A stretch of 64,000 nt of DNA from Sphaerotilus uruguayifluvii. Its GTDB lineage: Bacteria; Pseudomonadota; Gammaproteobacteria; Burkholderiales; Burkholderiaceae_C. The stretch is from positions 1 through 64,000 of the forward strand of contig NZ_JABSNM010000020.1 of assembly GCF_013294065.1 (NCBI RefSeq), written 5' to 3'. Positions 51,739 to 60,069 of this stretch are shown piece after piece. Position 1 is the stretch's first letter; the number at the start of each line of letters is the position of its first letter. The notes under the pieces are model-generated. The model saw only the letters and a list, made by a program, of their open reading frames with translations, made no database searches and was not told the DNA's origin. A program made the position numbers and the translations under genes.

Positions 51739-52629
51739 GTGAACAGCACCGCCCTCCTCAACGCCGACCTGCACTGCCACTCGACCGTCTCCGACGGCAC
51801 GCTCAGTCCCGAGGCGCTGGCCGCCCGGGCCGCCGCCAACGGCGTCGAGCTCTGGGCGCTGACCGACCATGACGAGATCGGCGGCATCGCCCGCGCCCGC
51901 GCCGCCGCCCACGCCGCGGGCATGGCCTTCCTCAGCGGCGTGGAGGTCTCGGTCACCTTCGCCGGCGAGACGGTGCACATCGTCGGCCTGGGCTTCGACG
52001 AGAACGACCCCGGACTGCGCCACGGCCTGGAGTCGACCCGCGGCGGCCGCGAGGGCCGCGCGCGCGAGATGGCCGCCGAGCTGGCCAAGGTCGGCATCCA
52101 CGGCGCCTTCGAGGGCGCGCTCAAGTATGTCGGCAACCCGGACCTGATCTCGCGCACCCACTTCGCGCGCTACATCGTCGAGGTCGGCGCCTGCAGCGAC
52201 ACCGCCGAGGTCTTCCGCAAGTACCTGGCCGACGGCAAGCCCGGCTTCGTGCCGCACCGCTGGGCCTCGCTGGGCGACGCGGTGCGCTGGATCCGGGACG
52301 CCGGCGGCGTCGCGGTCATCGCGCATCCGGGCCGCTACCACCGCTTCGACGCCACCAAGGAATACGCGCTGTTCTGCGAGTTCCGCGATCACGGCGGCCG
52401 GGGCGTCGAGGTGGTCACCGGCAGCCACACCGCCGCCGAGTACGGCAAGTACGCCGACATGGCGATCGAGTTCGGCCTGGCGGCCTCGCGCGGCAGCGAC
52501 TTCCACTCGCCGGCCGAGAGCCGCACCGACCTGGGCCGGCTGCCCATCCTGCCCGGCCAGCTCACGCCGGTCTGGTCGCTGCTGCAGGAGCGCATCGAGC
52601 CGCCGCCGGCAGCACGCGCGGCCGCCTGA
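51739..52629 (+). CDS. rnm: PHP-domain 3',5'-nucleoside bisphosphate phosphatase (RNase AM/YciV type)
   Basis: The 296-residue metal-dependent phosphatase has the PHP motifs DLHCHSTVSDG (H12, H14), WALTDHDEIGG, SGVEVSV, VAVIAHPGRY and a late SRGSDFHSP. Relatives hydrolyse 3',5'-bisphosphonucleotides such as pAp and trim RNA 5' ends. The start is GTG at 51739. It heads a forward run of small housekeeping genes. Confidence 0.88.
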   Translation: MNSTALLNADLHCHSTVSDGTLSPEALAARAAANGVELWALTDHDEIGGIARARAAAHAAGMAFLSGVEVSVTFAGETVHIVGLGFDENDPGLRHGLESTRGGREGRAREMAAELAKVGIHGAFEGALKYVGNPDLISRTHFARYIVEVGACSDTAEVFRKYLADGKPGFVPHRWASLGDAVRWIRDAGGVAVIAHPGRYHRFDATKEYALFCEFRDHGGRGVEVVTGSHTAAEYGKYADMAIEFGLAASRGSDFHSPAESRTDLGRLPILPGQLTPVWSLLQERIEPPPAARAAA

Positions 52630-52681
52630 AGTTCCGGCGCGGCGCGAAGTCCCTGCGCGAATGGCGGACAATGCCGCCACC

Positions 52682-53308
52682 ATGGCCCAGTTCTTCGAAG
52701 TCCACCCCGACAACCCGCAGCCCCGGCTGCTGCGCCAGGCCGCGGCGATCCTGTCGGCCGGCGGCATCGCGGCGATCCCGACCGATTCCAGCTACGCCCT
52801 GGTCTGCCACCTCGACGACAAGGCCGCGGTCGACGCGCTGCGCCGCGTGCGCGGCGTCGATGACCGGCACCACCTGACGCTGCTGTGCCGCGACCTGTCC
52901 GAGCTGGCCAGCTACGCGCGCGTCGACAACCGCCAGTACCGGCTGCTCAAGAGCGCCACGCCCGGGCCCTACACCTTCATTCTCGAGGCGACCAAGGAGG
53001 TGCCGCGGCGCGTCTCGCATCCGTCGCGGCGCACCATCGGCCTGCGCGTGCCCGAGCATGGCGTGGCCCAGGAGCTGCTCAGCCTGCTCGGCCAGCCGCT
53101 GCTGGGCACGACGCTGATCCCGCCCGGCGAGAGCGATCCGCTCAACGACGCCGAAGAGATCCGCGAGCGCTTCGAGCGCCAGATCCAGGCCATCGTCGCC
53201 GCCGGCCCCTGCCCGGCCGAGCCGACCACCGTGATCGACCTGAGCGGCGGCGAGCCGGTGGTGGTACGCGCCGGCCGCGGCGACCTGGCCGCCATCGGCC
53301 TGGCCTGA
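52682..53308 (+). CDS. YrdC/YciO-family threonylcarbamoyl-AMP synthase-like protein
   Basis: The 208-residue protein has the YrdC fold: SAGGIAAIPTDSSYALVCHL, the (K/R)-rich HHLTLLCRDLSELASYA, GPYTFILEATKEVPRR, RTIGLRVPEH and TTVIDLSGGEPVVVRAGRGD. The bacterial TsaC/Sua5 branch makes L-threonylcarbamoyl-AMP for the t6A tRNA modification, while the shorter YciO branch, which this resembles, has an uncertain role. The ATG at 52682 follows GACAAT, a possible -10 box. Confidence 0.88.
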   Translation: MAQFFEVHPDNPQPRLLRQAAAILSAGGIAAIPTDSSYALVCHLDDKAAVDALRRVRGVDDRHHLTLLCRDLSELASYARVDNRQYRLLKSATPGPYTFILEATKEVPRRVSHPSRRTIGLRVPEHGVAQELLSLLGQPLLGTTLIPPGESDPLNDAEEIRERFERQIQAIVAAGPCPAEPTTVIDLSGGEPVVVRAGRGDLAAIGLA

Positions 53309-53345
53309 GCGCGGCAAGAACCGCAAGAACCGCAAGAGCAGCACG

Positions 53346-53849
53346 ATGGCGAAGAAGACCGCCCACGTCAGCGAGACGCCCGCCACCCAGTGGCTGCGGG
53401 CGCACCGCGTCGAGTTCACCGAGCACCCCTACGACTATGTCGACCACGGCGGCACCGCCGAGTCCTCGCGCCAGCTCGGCGTCGACGAGCACGCGGTGGT
53501 CAAGACGCTGGTGATGCAGGACCAGGACGCCAAGCCGCTGATCATCCTGATGCACGGCGACCGCCAGGTCAGCACCAAGAACCTCGCGCGCCAGATCGGC
53601 GCGAAGAAGGTCGAGCCGTGCAAGCCCGAGGTCGCGCAGCGCCACAGCGGCTACCTGGTCGGCGGCACCTCGCCCTTCGGGCTGCGCAAGGCCATGCCGG
53701 TCCATGTGGAGTCGAGCATCCTCGCGCTGGAGCGCATCTGGATCAACGGCGGGCGCCGCGGCTTCCTGGTCGGCCTGACGCCGACGGTGCTGACCGAGGT
53801 GCTGGGCGCCCGGCCGGTGCAGGCCGCCGATCCCGCCTCGGCCGGCTGA
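53346..53849 (+). CDS. ybaK: YbaK-type aminoacyl-tRNA deacylase
   Basis: This 167-residue single-domain protein of the YbaK/ProRS-editing fold hydrolyses mischarged Cys-tRNA(Pro) in its best-studied members. It shows ATQWLRAHRVEFTEHPYDY, the catalytic-pocket lysine in HAVVKTLVM, a GGTSPFG loop and GRRGFLVGLTP. It lies 37 bases after the YrdC-like gene on the same strand. Confidence 0.9.
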   Translation: MAKKTAHVSETPATQWLRAHRVEFTEHPYDYVDHGGTAESSRQLGVDEHAVVKTLVMQDQDAKPLIILMHGDRQVSTKNLARQIGAKKVEPCKPEVAQRHSGYLVGGTSPFGLRKAMPVHVESSILALERIWINGGRRGFLVGLTPTVLTEVLGARPVQAADPASAG

Positions 53850-53910
53850 AGCCGCGCGCTTACACTGGCGGGCTGTTCCCTCGAACGACACGCATCCGTT
53901 CCCGCACACC

Positions 53911-54639
53911 ATGACCACGCTCTGGATCGCGGCGGCCTTCGTCGCCGCCTACCTCATCGGCTCCCTCTCGTTCGCCGTCATCGTCAGCCGCGCGATGGGC
54001 CTGGACGACCCGCGCAGCTACGGCTCGGGCAATCCCGGCGCGACCAACGTGCTGCGCTCGGGCAGCAAGAAGGCGGCGGTGCTGACGCTGCTGCTCGACG
54101 CGGTCAAGGGCCTGATCCCGGTGCTGCTGGTGCGCCTGTTCGGCGAGCGCGCCGGCCTGGGCGAAGGCAGCGCGATGCTGGTCGGCCTCGGGGCCTTCCT
54201 CGGCCACCTGTGGCCGGTGTTCTTCCGCTTCCAGGGCGGCAAGGGCGTGGCGACCGCCGCCGGCGTTCTGCTCGGCTTCGAGCCGCTGCTCGGCCTGGGC
54301 GTGCTGGCGCTCTGGATCCTGGTGGCCAAGACGACGAAGTACTCCTCGCTGGCCGCGCTGATCGCCGCCGGCAGCGCGCCGCTGCTGCACGCGATCTTCT
54401 GGGGCGGCTCGTCGGCGACGCTGGCGATCTTCGTGATGTCGCTGCTGCTGATCTGGCGCCACGGCAGCAACATCGCCAAGCTGATCAACGGCACCGAGAG
54501 CCGCATCGGCCAGAAGGCCCGGCCCGCCGCGGCCGGCACGCCCCCCGCCGGTGCGGCACCGGCCGCCGCGCCGAGCGCGCCGGCCAATCGCGCCGAACGC
54601 CGCCGCAGCGCCCGCCAGGCCCGGCGCAAGACGCACTGA
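53911..54639 (+). CDS. plsY: Acyl-phosphate glycerol-3-phosphate acyltransferase PlsY
   Basis: This inner-membrane enzyme makes lysophosphatidate from acyl-phosphate, the first step of phospholipid synthesis. It has the three PlsY motifs: GSGNPGATNVLR near residue 38, GHLWPVFFRFQGGKGVAT near 98-115, and a late RHGSNIAKLINGTE. About five membrane spans are present. The protein is 242 residues against the usual ~200, the excess being an Ala/Pro/Arg-rich C-terminal tail. Confidence 0.95.
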   Translation: MTTLWIAAAFVAAYLIGSLSFAVIVSRAMGLDDPRSYGSGNPGATNVLRSGSKKAAVLTLLLDAVKGLIPVLLVRLFGERAGLGEGSAMLVGLGAFLGHLWPVFFRFQGGKGVATAAGVLLGFEPLLGLGVLALWILVAKTTKYSSLAALIAAGSAPLLHAIFWGGSSATLAIFVMSLLLIWRHGSNIAKLINGTESRIGQKARPAAAGTPPAGAAPAAAPSAPANRAERRRSARQARRKTH

Positions 54640-54677
54640 ACCGCATCCGCACGCACCCTTCACCGGATTCCCGAGAG

Positions 54678-55043
54678 ATGACGACCTCCCCCGCCCCGCT
54701 GCAGCGCTTCGACGTCGGCCCGCGCCTGTCGGAAATGGCCATCCACAACGGCACGATCTGGCTGGCCGGCCAGGTGCCCGACGACGCCACCCAGGACATC
54801 CGCGGCCAGACCGCGCAGGTGCTGGCGATGATCGACCGCCTGCTCGAGCGCGCCGGCTCCGACAGGACCCGGCTGCTGATGGTGCAGATCTATCTGGCCG
54901 ACCTGGCCGACTTCGACGGCATGAACGCGGTCTGGGACGCCTGGGTGCCGGCCGGCCACACGCCGCCGCGCGCGACCGTGCAGGCCCGGCTGGCGCGGCC
55001 CGACTGGCGCATCGAGATCGTCGCCACCGCCGCGGTGGCCTGA
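54678..55043 (+). CDS. RidA-family enamine/imine deaminase
   Basis: This 121-residue trimeric-fold protein has the family pattern: LAGQVPDD, a QTAQVLAMIDRLLERAG helix, a central MVQIYLADLADFDGMNAVW and the conserved arginine in PPRATVQARLA that binds the substrate carboxylate. RidA enzymes hydrolyse reactive enamines such as 2-aminoacrylate. The ATG at 54678 follows GAGAG. Confidence 0.9.
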   Translation: MTTSPAPLQRFDVGPRLSEMAIHNGTIWLAGQVPDDATQDIRGQTAQVLAMIDRLLERAGSDRTRLLMVQIYLADLADFDGMNAVWDAWVPAGHTPPRATVQARLARPDWRIEIVATAAVA

Positions 55044-55073
55044 ATCCGGCCGCTGCCGCCCGCCCCCGCGACG

Positions 55074-55466
55074 ATGCACGCCGAGCCACGCCCGAGCCTC
55101 TGGACCCGCGCCCGCCACAGCGGCCTGATCGCCGCGCTGGTCATCGGCGTGGCCGCCTGGGGCGCCGGCCGGCTGCTGCAGCAGCACGAGCGCGACAGCC
55201 ACGCCGAGACGCTGCGCCAGCTCGTCCGGCCCGGCGACCTGAAGCTGATCTCCTCGACCAGCTGCCTGTTCTGCACCCGCGCGCGCCAGTACCTGACCGA
55301 GCAGCGCATTCCCTTCGAGGAATGCTTCATCGAGCGCGACAGCGCCTGCCTGGCCGAGTACCGCACCCGCGGCGCCGCCGGCACGCCGACGGTGCTGGTG
55401 CGCGGCCAAGCGCGGCTGGGCTTCGACCCGGGCCAGGTGGCCGAAGCGCTGGCGGCAGCGCGCTGA
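55074..55466 (+). CDS. Membrane-anchored glutaredoxin-like protein
   Basis: The 130-residue protein has one N-terminal membrane helix (about 17-34) and a glutaredoxin/thioredoxin-fold domain with the redox pair C64-x-x-C67 (SCLFCTR), GTPTVLV (cis-proline loop) and a C-terminal helix. Two more cysteines (C74-region CFIE and ACLAEY) lie nearby. It probably reduces or transfers disulfides near the membrane; which face is uncertain. Confidence 0.8.
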   Translation: MHAEPRPSLWTRARHSGLIAALVIGVAAWGAGRLLQQHERDSHAETLRQLVRPGDLKLISSTSCLFCTRARQYLTEQRIPFEECFIERDSACLAEYRTRGAAGTPTVLVRGQARLGFDPGQVAEALAAAR

Positions 55467-55473
55467 CGCTCGT

Positions 55474-55594
55474 GGGCCCCCGCCTGCGCGGGGGTGACGG
55501 GCAGCAGTTATGCCGTCATTCCCGCGAAGGCGGGAACCTACGTGTCACCACGGCCGCCGCCCTGCGTGCCCCCCCGCCTGCGCGGGGGTGACGG
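55474..55594. repeat. Three REP-like palindromic repeats
   Basis: The 152-base gap between the glutaredoxin and aldo/keto reductase genes holds CCCCCGCCTGCGCGGGGGTG twice (55477-55496 and near 55571-55590, each followed by ACGG), and between them GTCATTCCCGCGAAGGCGGG (55515-55534). All can form short GC hairpins and resemble bacterial repetitive extragenic palindromes. They may also help terminate the two convergent transcripts that meet here. Confidence 0.75.
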
Positions 55595-55618
55595 TGGCGG
55601 CAGGCTCGCTCGTCGGCG

Positions 55619-56686
55619 TCAGACTGCCGGATCCCAGTGGCGGCGCCGCAGCGCGTCGATGCGCTCGAGCAGTTCGGGCGCGAGCGCCACGTTCCATGCC
55701 GCGACGTTCTCCTCGAGCTGCGCCACGCTGGTCACGCCGATGATGGTGCTGGCGACCGACCCGCGCCGGTAGCAGAAGGCCAGCGCCAGCTCGGTCGGCG
55801 TCAGGCCGTGCTCGCGCGCCAGCGCGTTGTAGGCGCGCGCAGCCTCCAGCGCCTCGGGCCGGGCCCAGCGCTGCTTCTTCATGCTGGCGAACAGCGCCAG
55901 CCGGCCCGGCTGCCGCGCCGGATCGTGCAGGCCGACCTCGTCGTACTTGCCGGTCAGCAGCCCGAAACCCAGCGGCGAGTAGGCCAGCAGCGAGACCTGG
56001 TGCTGGTGCATCGCCTCGTCCAGGCCGTTGTCGGGCACGCGGTTGACCAGGCAGTAGGCGTTCTGCACCGTCGCCACCCGCGCCAGACCGTGCCGCTCGG
56101 CCAGATGGACGAACTCGCACACGCCGTAGGGCGTCTCGTTCGACAGGCCGATCGCGCGCACCTTGCCCTCGCGCACCAGCCGGTCGAGCGCGCGCAGCTG
56201 CACCTCGATCGGGGTGACCTGCGCCTGGGCGGCGCGCGCCGGGTCGAAGTAGGTGGCGCCGAACATCGGCACCGGCCGGGTCGGCCAGTGCAGCTGGTAC
56301 AGGTCGATCGTCTCGACGCCCAGGCGGCGCAGGCTGCCCTCGCAGGCCGCGACGATGTCGTCGGCGCTCAGGTCGGCGCTGCCGCCGCGGATCCAGTCCA
56401 TGCCGCGCGACGGGCCCGCCACCTTGGTGGCGATCGTCAGCTTCTCGCGCACGCCCGGCCGCGCCGCCAGCCAGCGGCCCAGGATGATCTCGGTGGCGTT
56501 GAAGGTCTCGCGCCGCGGCGGCACCGCGTACATCTCGGCGGTGTCGATGAAGTCGATGCCCAGCTCGAGCGCGCGGTCCAGGATGCGGAAGGCGCCGGCC
56601 TCGTCGACCTGCTCGCCGAAGGTCATCGTGCCCAGGCAGACGGGCGAGACGCGCAGATCGCTGCGACCGAGGGAAACGGATTGCAT
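55619..56686 (-). CDS. Aldo/keto reductase (Tas-like)
   Basis: The 355-residue NADPH-dependent oxidoreductase has a TIM barrel. The catalytic tetrad region is visible: FIDTAEMY (D, Y), IATKVAG (K) and LYQLHWP (H), and the cofactor-binding end has GSVASTIIGVTSVAQLEENV. The length and N-terminal GRSDLRVSPVCLGTMTFGEQ match the Tas/YghZ branch. The ATG at 56686 has AGGAG upstream. The physiological substrate is unknown. Confidence 0.92.
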   Translation of the reverse strand: MQSVSLGRSDLRVSPVCLGTMTFGEQVDEAGAFRILDRALELGIDFIDTAEMYAVPPRRETFNATEIILGRWLAARPGVREKLTIATKVAGPSRGMDWIRGGSADLSADDIVAACEGSLRRLGVETIDLYQLHWPTRPVPMFGATYFDPARAAQAQVTPIEVQLRALDRLVREGKVRAIGLSNETPYGVCEFVHLAERHGLARVATVQNAYCLVNRVPDNGLDEAMHQHQVSLLAYSPLGFGLLTGKYDEVGLHDPARQPGRLALFASMKKQRWARPEALEAARAYNALAREHGLTPTELALAFCYRRGSVASTIIGVTSVAQLEENVAAWNVALAPELLERIDALRRRHWDPAV

Positions 56687-56742
56687 CGGGAGGACTCCTG
56701 CAGGAAGGACACCGATCTTAGGCGACACCGCCGCACGCCGCT

Positions 56743-57324
56743 TCAGCCCACCACGCTGCGCACGAAGCGGGTGCAGACCTCGCCCGGGTTCTCGTAGGCG
56801 TAGGCGCGGGCGCTGTCGTAGATCGCGTGCGTTCCGGCCTCCAGGCGCAGCGTCTCGTCGTCGAAGCGCAGCAGCAGGCAGCCGGCGGTGACGACGATCA
56901 TCTCGTGCCAGCCGGGCGGGTCGGGCTCGGCGCGGTAGATCTCGCCCGGGCCGAGCGTCCAGGACCACAGCTCGGCGACGCTGCGCGCCGGCGCGCTGCC
57001 CAGCAGCACCGCGCGGCTCTCGGCATGGGCGCCGCGCCAGGCCAGTGCATCGACCCGCTGGCGCACCGCCCCAGGCGCCGCCACCAGCGTGACGAAGTCG
57101 GTGCCCAGCGCCCGCGCCAGCCGGTCCAGCCCGGCCAGGCTGAGGTTGGCCTCGCCCGCCTCCAGCCCGACGATGGTGCGCCGGCTCAGACCGGCGGCCG
57201 CGGCCAGCGCCGCCTGGCTCAGCCCGGCGGCCGCACGCAGCCGGCGCAGATTGGCCCCGACATGCGCCAGCACCGGCACCTCGCCGGCCTCGGCCTCGGG
57301 TTGACTGCGCAATATTTTGCTCAT
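56743..57324 (-). CDS. XRE-family regulator with C-terminal cupin domain
   Basis: The 193-residue protein joins an N-terminal HTH (LRRLRAAAGLSQAALAAAAG, then RRTIVGLEAGEANLSL) to a cupin beta-barrel (about 115-190, GWHEMIVVTAGCLLL and LEAGTHAIYDS). Such regulators usually sense a small metabolite and control an adjacent gene. It is divergent from the DMT permease, and a palindrome sits in the shared promoter. I chose the ATG at 57324, close to the HTH. Confidence 0.88.
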   Translation of the reverse strand: MSKILRSQPEAEAGEVPVLAHVGANLRRLRAAAGLSQAALAAAAGLSRRTIVGLEAGEANLSLAGLDRLARALGTDFVTLVAAPGAVRQRVDALAWRGAHAESRAVLLGSAPARSVAELWSWTLGPGEIYRAEPDPPGWHEMIVVTAGCLLLRFDDETLRLEAGTHAIYDSARAYAYENPGEVCTRFVRSVVG

Positions 57325-57342
57325 ACGCTCGGACGCTTTTGG

Positions 57343-57364
57343 AATGCGCAGCATTCTGCGCATT
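57343..57364. promoter_or_regulatory. Perfect 22-bp palindromic operator candidate
   Basis: Two nine-base arms, AATGCGCAG and CTGCGCATT, surround a CATT centre, in the 69-base gap between the XRE-cupin gene and the DMT permease. A related half-site CTGCGCAATA lies at 57305-57314. The position suggests binding by the XRE-cupin protein to control both genes. Confidence 0.65.
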
Positions 57365-57393
57365 TTTCATCCCGCCGTCTGTTCCTGTCGCCC

Positions 57394-58323
57394 ATGTCTG
57401 CCCCGCCCCCCTCCGACGCGCGCCGCACCCTGCGCACCGATCTGCTGATGATCCTGACCGCCGCCATCTGGGGCTCGACCTTCGTCGCGCAGCAGATGGG
57501 CATGGACACGGTCGGCCCCTTCACCTACACCGCCTCGCGCATGCTGCTGGGCGCACTGCTGGTGGCGCCGCTGTGGTTCTGGCGCGGCGGGCCGTTCGCG
57601 GCGATGCCGGTGGTCGAGAGCCGCGGCTGCATCGGCGCGGGCGTGCTGCTCGGGCTGGTGCTGTTCATCGCGATCAACCTGCAGCAGGTCGGGCTGCTGG
57701 GCACCTCGGTCAGCAATGCCGGCTTCATCACCGGGCTGTACGTCGTGCTGGTGCCGGTGCTGATGCGCCTGGGCGGCGCGAGCGTGTCGGCGCAGGTCTG
57801 GGGAGCGGTGGCCCTGTCGGCCGCCGGCCTGTATTTCCTCAGCGTCAAGCCCGACGCCTCGATCGCTGCCGGCGACTGGCTGCAGCTCGGCGGCGCGATG
57901 CTGTGGGCGGTGCATGTGCTGCTGGTCGGACACCTGGCGCGCCGGCATGATCCGCTGCGGCTGTCGGTGCTGCAGTACCTGGTGGCGGGCGCGCTGTCGT
58001 GGGTGGCGGCGCTGGTGCGCGAGCCGGTCAGCCTCGACGGCATCCTGCAGGCCGGCGGCGCCATCGCCTGGGGCGGCATCCTGTCGATCGGCGTGGCCTA
58101 CACGCTGCAGGTGATCGCGCAGCGCGACGCCAAGGCCTCGCACGCCGCCATCATCTACAGCAGCGAGGGCGTGTTCTCGGCGATCGGCGGCTGGCTGGTG
58201 CTGGGCGAGAGCATCGGGCTGCGCGGCTGGAGCGGCGCCGGCCTGCTGCTGGCGGCGATGCTGCTGGCGCAGTGGCAGCACGAGCCGCAGGCACAGGACA
58301 AGCCTGTCGCGGCTTCCCCCTGA
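57394..58323 (+). CDS. DMT-family (EamA) permease
   Basis: The 309-residue membrane protein has ten predicted helices in two EamA repeats; the first starts LLMILTAAIWGSTFVAQQMG, the second AGDWLQLGGAMLWAVHVLLV. It contains the family pattern SNAGFITGLYVVLVPVL and ASHAAIIYSSEGVFSAIGGW. Members export amino acids or other small metabolites. The divergent XRE-cupin regulator is probably its controller. Confidence 0.9.
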   Translation: MSAPPPSDARRTLRTDLLMILTAAIWGSTFVAQQMGMDTVGPFTYTASRMLLGALLVAPLWFWRGGPFAAMPVVESRGCIGAGVLLGLVLFIAINLQQVGLLGTSVSNAGFITGLYVVLVPVLMRLGGASVSAQVWGAVALSAAGLYFLSVKPDASIAAGDWLQLGGAMLWAVHVLLVGHLARRHDPLRLSVLQYLVAGALSWVAALVREPVSLDGILQAGGAIAWGGILSIGVAYTLQVIAQRDAKASHAAIIYSSEGVFSAIGGWLVLGESIGLRGWSGAGLLLAAMLLAQWQHEPQAQDKPVAASP

Positions 58324-58377
58324 GCTTCACCCGGATCAAGGACGCCTCGGGGCGACACGGCACAATCGCCCCCCATC

Positions 58378-59163
58378 ATGTCCGCCACCTTTCCCCACCC
58401 TGACGCGCTGCAGCGCGCCGACAGCCCCCTGGCCGCCTCCCGCCTGCGCGAGCAGGGCTTCGTGCGGCTGTCGGCCGCCGCGCTGGCCGAGATCGCCGGC
58501 ACCCCTCCCGAGGCGCTGCACGCGCTCGACGCCTGCTGGCGCGACCTGCCCCCCGACGAGCACCTGAAGGACGGCGGCCGCTACCGCCGCCGTCGCCACG
58601 GCAGCCTGGTGCAGGACACCCGCGCCGGCCGGCTCGAGACGGTGCCACACCGCCCGCACTGGCAGCCGACCACCTACAACGCGCTGCACGGCGGCATGCT
58701 GCGCGACTTCGCGCCGCTGGACGACGCGATGGCCGCCTCGCCCGCCTTCCTGGCGCTGGTGGCGCGGCTCGGCGAGGTCTTCGCCGCTGCCGCGCACGAC
58801 ACGTCCACCGAGCCGGCCTTCGACGGCCGCTGGTTCATCGAGGCCCATCCCTTCCGCATCGACACCACCGGCGGCGTCGGCCGGCCGACGCCGGAGGGCG
58901 CGCACCGCGACGGCGTCAACTTCGTCGCCGTGCTGCTGGTCGACCGCCACGGCGTGCGCGGCGGCGAGACCCGCGTCTTCGAGGCCGAGGGGCCGCACGG
59001 CGTGCGCTTCACGCTCGACGAGCCCTGGAGCGCGCTGCTGCTCGACGATCCGCGGGTCGTTCACGAGAGCACGCCGATCCAGCCTGACGGCGATCGCGGC
59101 TGGCGCGACACGCTGGTGCTGACCTACCGCGCCGGCGGCTTCCAGGACCCGCCCTCGGCCTGA
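58378..59163 (+). CDS. 2-oxoglutarate-Fe(II) dioxygenase family protein
   Basis: The 261-residue enzyme belongs to the family that includes L-isoleucine 4-hydroxylases. The iron triad is H176, D178 (GAHRDGVNF) and H229 (VVHESTPI), and an arginine in RDTLVLTYR is placed to bind 2-oxoglutarate. It is probably a free amino acid hydroxylase; the substrate is unknown. Its 3' end overlaps the convergent LuxR gene by 40 bases. Confidence 0.87.
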   Translation: MSATFPHPDALQRADSPLAASRLREQGFVRLSAAALAEIAGTPPEALHALDACWRDLPPDEHLKDGGRYRRRRHGSLVQDTRAGRLETVPHRPHWQPTTYNALHGGMLRDFAPLDDAMAASPAFLALVARLGEVFAAAAHDTSTEPAFDGRWFIEAHPFRIDTTGGVGRPTPEGAHRDGVNFVAVLLVDRHGVRGGETRVFEAEGPHGVRFTLDEPWSALLLDDPRVVHESTPIQPDGDRGWRDTLVLTYRAGGFQDPPSA

Positions 59164-60005
59164 GGGCCGGCGTCGGCGCTCCCGGCGTCGGCATCGAGCA
59201 CGCGCAGCAGCGCGATCTTGTCGTGCACGCCGAGCTTGCGGTAGACCTGCTGCAGCTGGCTGCGCACCGTGTCGGGCGCCACGCCCATCGCCCGGGCGAT
59301 GACCTTGTAGGACTCGCCCGCGGCATAGCGGCGCGCCACCTCGGCCTCGCGCGCGCCGAGCCGCGCCAGGCAGGATGATGGCGCCGGCCGGCCGGCGGTC
59401 CCGGCCTGCGCCAGCCGTGTCGCCAGCCGGTGCGCCTGGCGCCAGAAGGGCAGCGCCTGCGCCAGCGCGAGCTGCTCGCGCATGCCCAGCGGCCGGCCCG
59501 CCTCGGCGCGGTAGAGCGTCAGCCAGACCAGATCGTCGCCGTCGCCCTCCTCCAGGCCGCCGAGCATCAGCTGGGCGATGTCGTACTGCGCCAGATAGTC
59601 GCGCAGGTCGGCATGGCCGGCGGACCGGTACAGGCCGAGCGGCCCGCCGACCGCGCCGCCGCGCACCGGCCGCGGCGCGGCGACGAAGGCCGCCGTCAGC
59701 GGATCGGCCGCCGCCACCGCCGCATAGTCGCTCAGCAGCCCGTCCGGACGCTGGTGCACCACCGCATGCCGGATCCGCATCGCGCCGCCCTCGCGCCGGC
59801 CCCAGCCCCAGACCGCGCCGTCGCAGTCCAGCGCCTCGGCCAGCAGGCGCAGCGCCTGGCGCTCGAAGCGCGGCAGCGGCTCGTCGCCGGCGCAGTCGAA
59901 CAGCGCCAGCAGCGGCAGCTCCGACCGGTCGGCTCGAGCCGCCAGCGCGGGAGCTAGCACGGGAGCGAGCCCGGACGGGCCCGTGGGGAGCGATGAATGA
60001 TGCAT
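59124..60005 (-). CDS. LuxR-family transcriptional regulator
   Basis: The 293-residue protein has an N-terminal sensory region (about 30-200, GAF/autoinducer-domain-like, no clear motif) and a C-terminal LuxR HTH (LGAREAEVARRYAAGESYKVIARAMGVAPDTVRSQLQQVYRKL). It has no receiver domain. It is divergent from the PHB oligomer hydrolase gene with a 64-base gap and may regulate it. Confidence 0.85.
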   Translation of the reverse strand: MHHSSLPTGPSGLAPVLAPALAARADRSELPLLALFDCAGDEPLPRFERQALRLLAEALDCDGAVWGWGRREGGAMRIRHAVVHQRPDGLLSDYAAVAAADPLTAAFVAAPRPVRGGAVGGPLGLYRSAGHADLRDYLAQYDIAQLMLGGLEEGDGDDLVWLTLYRAEAGRPLGMREQLALAQALPFWRQAHRLATRLAQAGTAGRPAPSSCLARLGAREAEVARRYAAGESYKVIARAMGVAPDTVRSQLQQVYRKLGVHDKIALLRVLDADAGSADAGPQAEGGSWKPPAR

Positions 60006-60069
60006 CTGCGTGATGGATCGACGGATCGCGACGCCCGATCATCGCCGACACCCGAGGAGGAGACACCCG

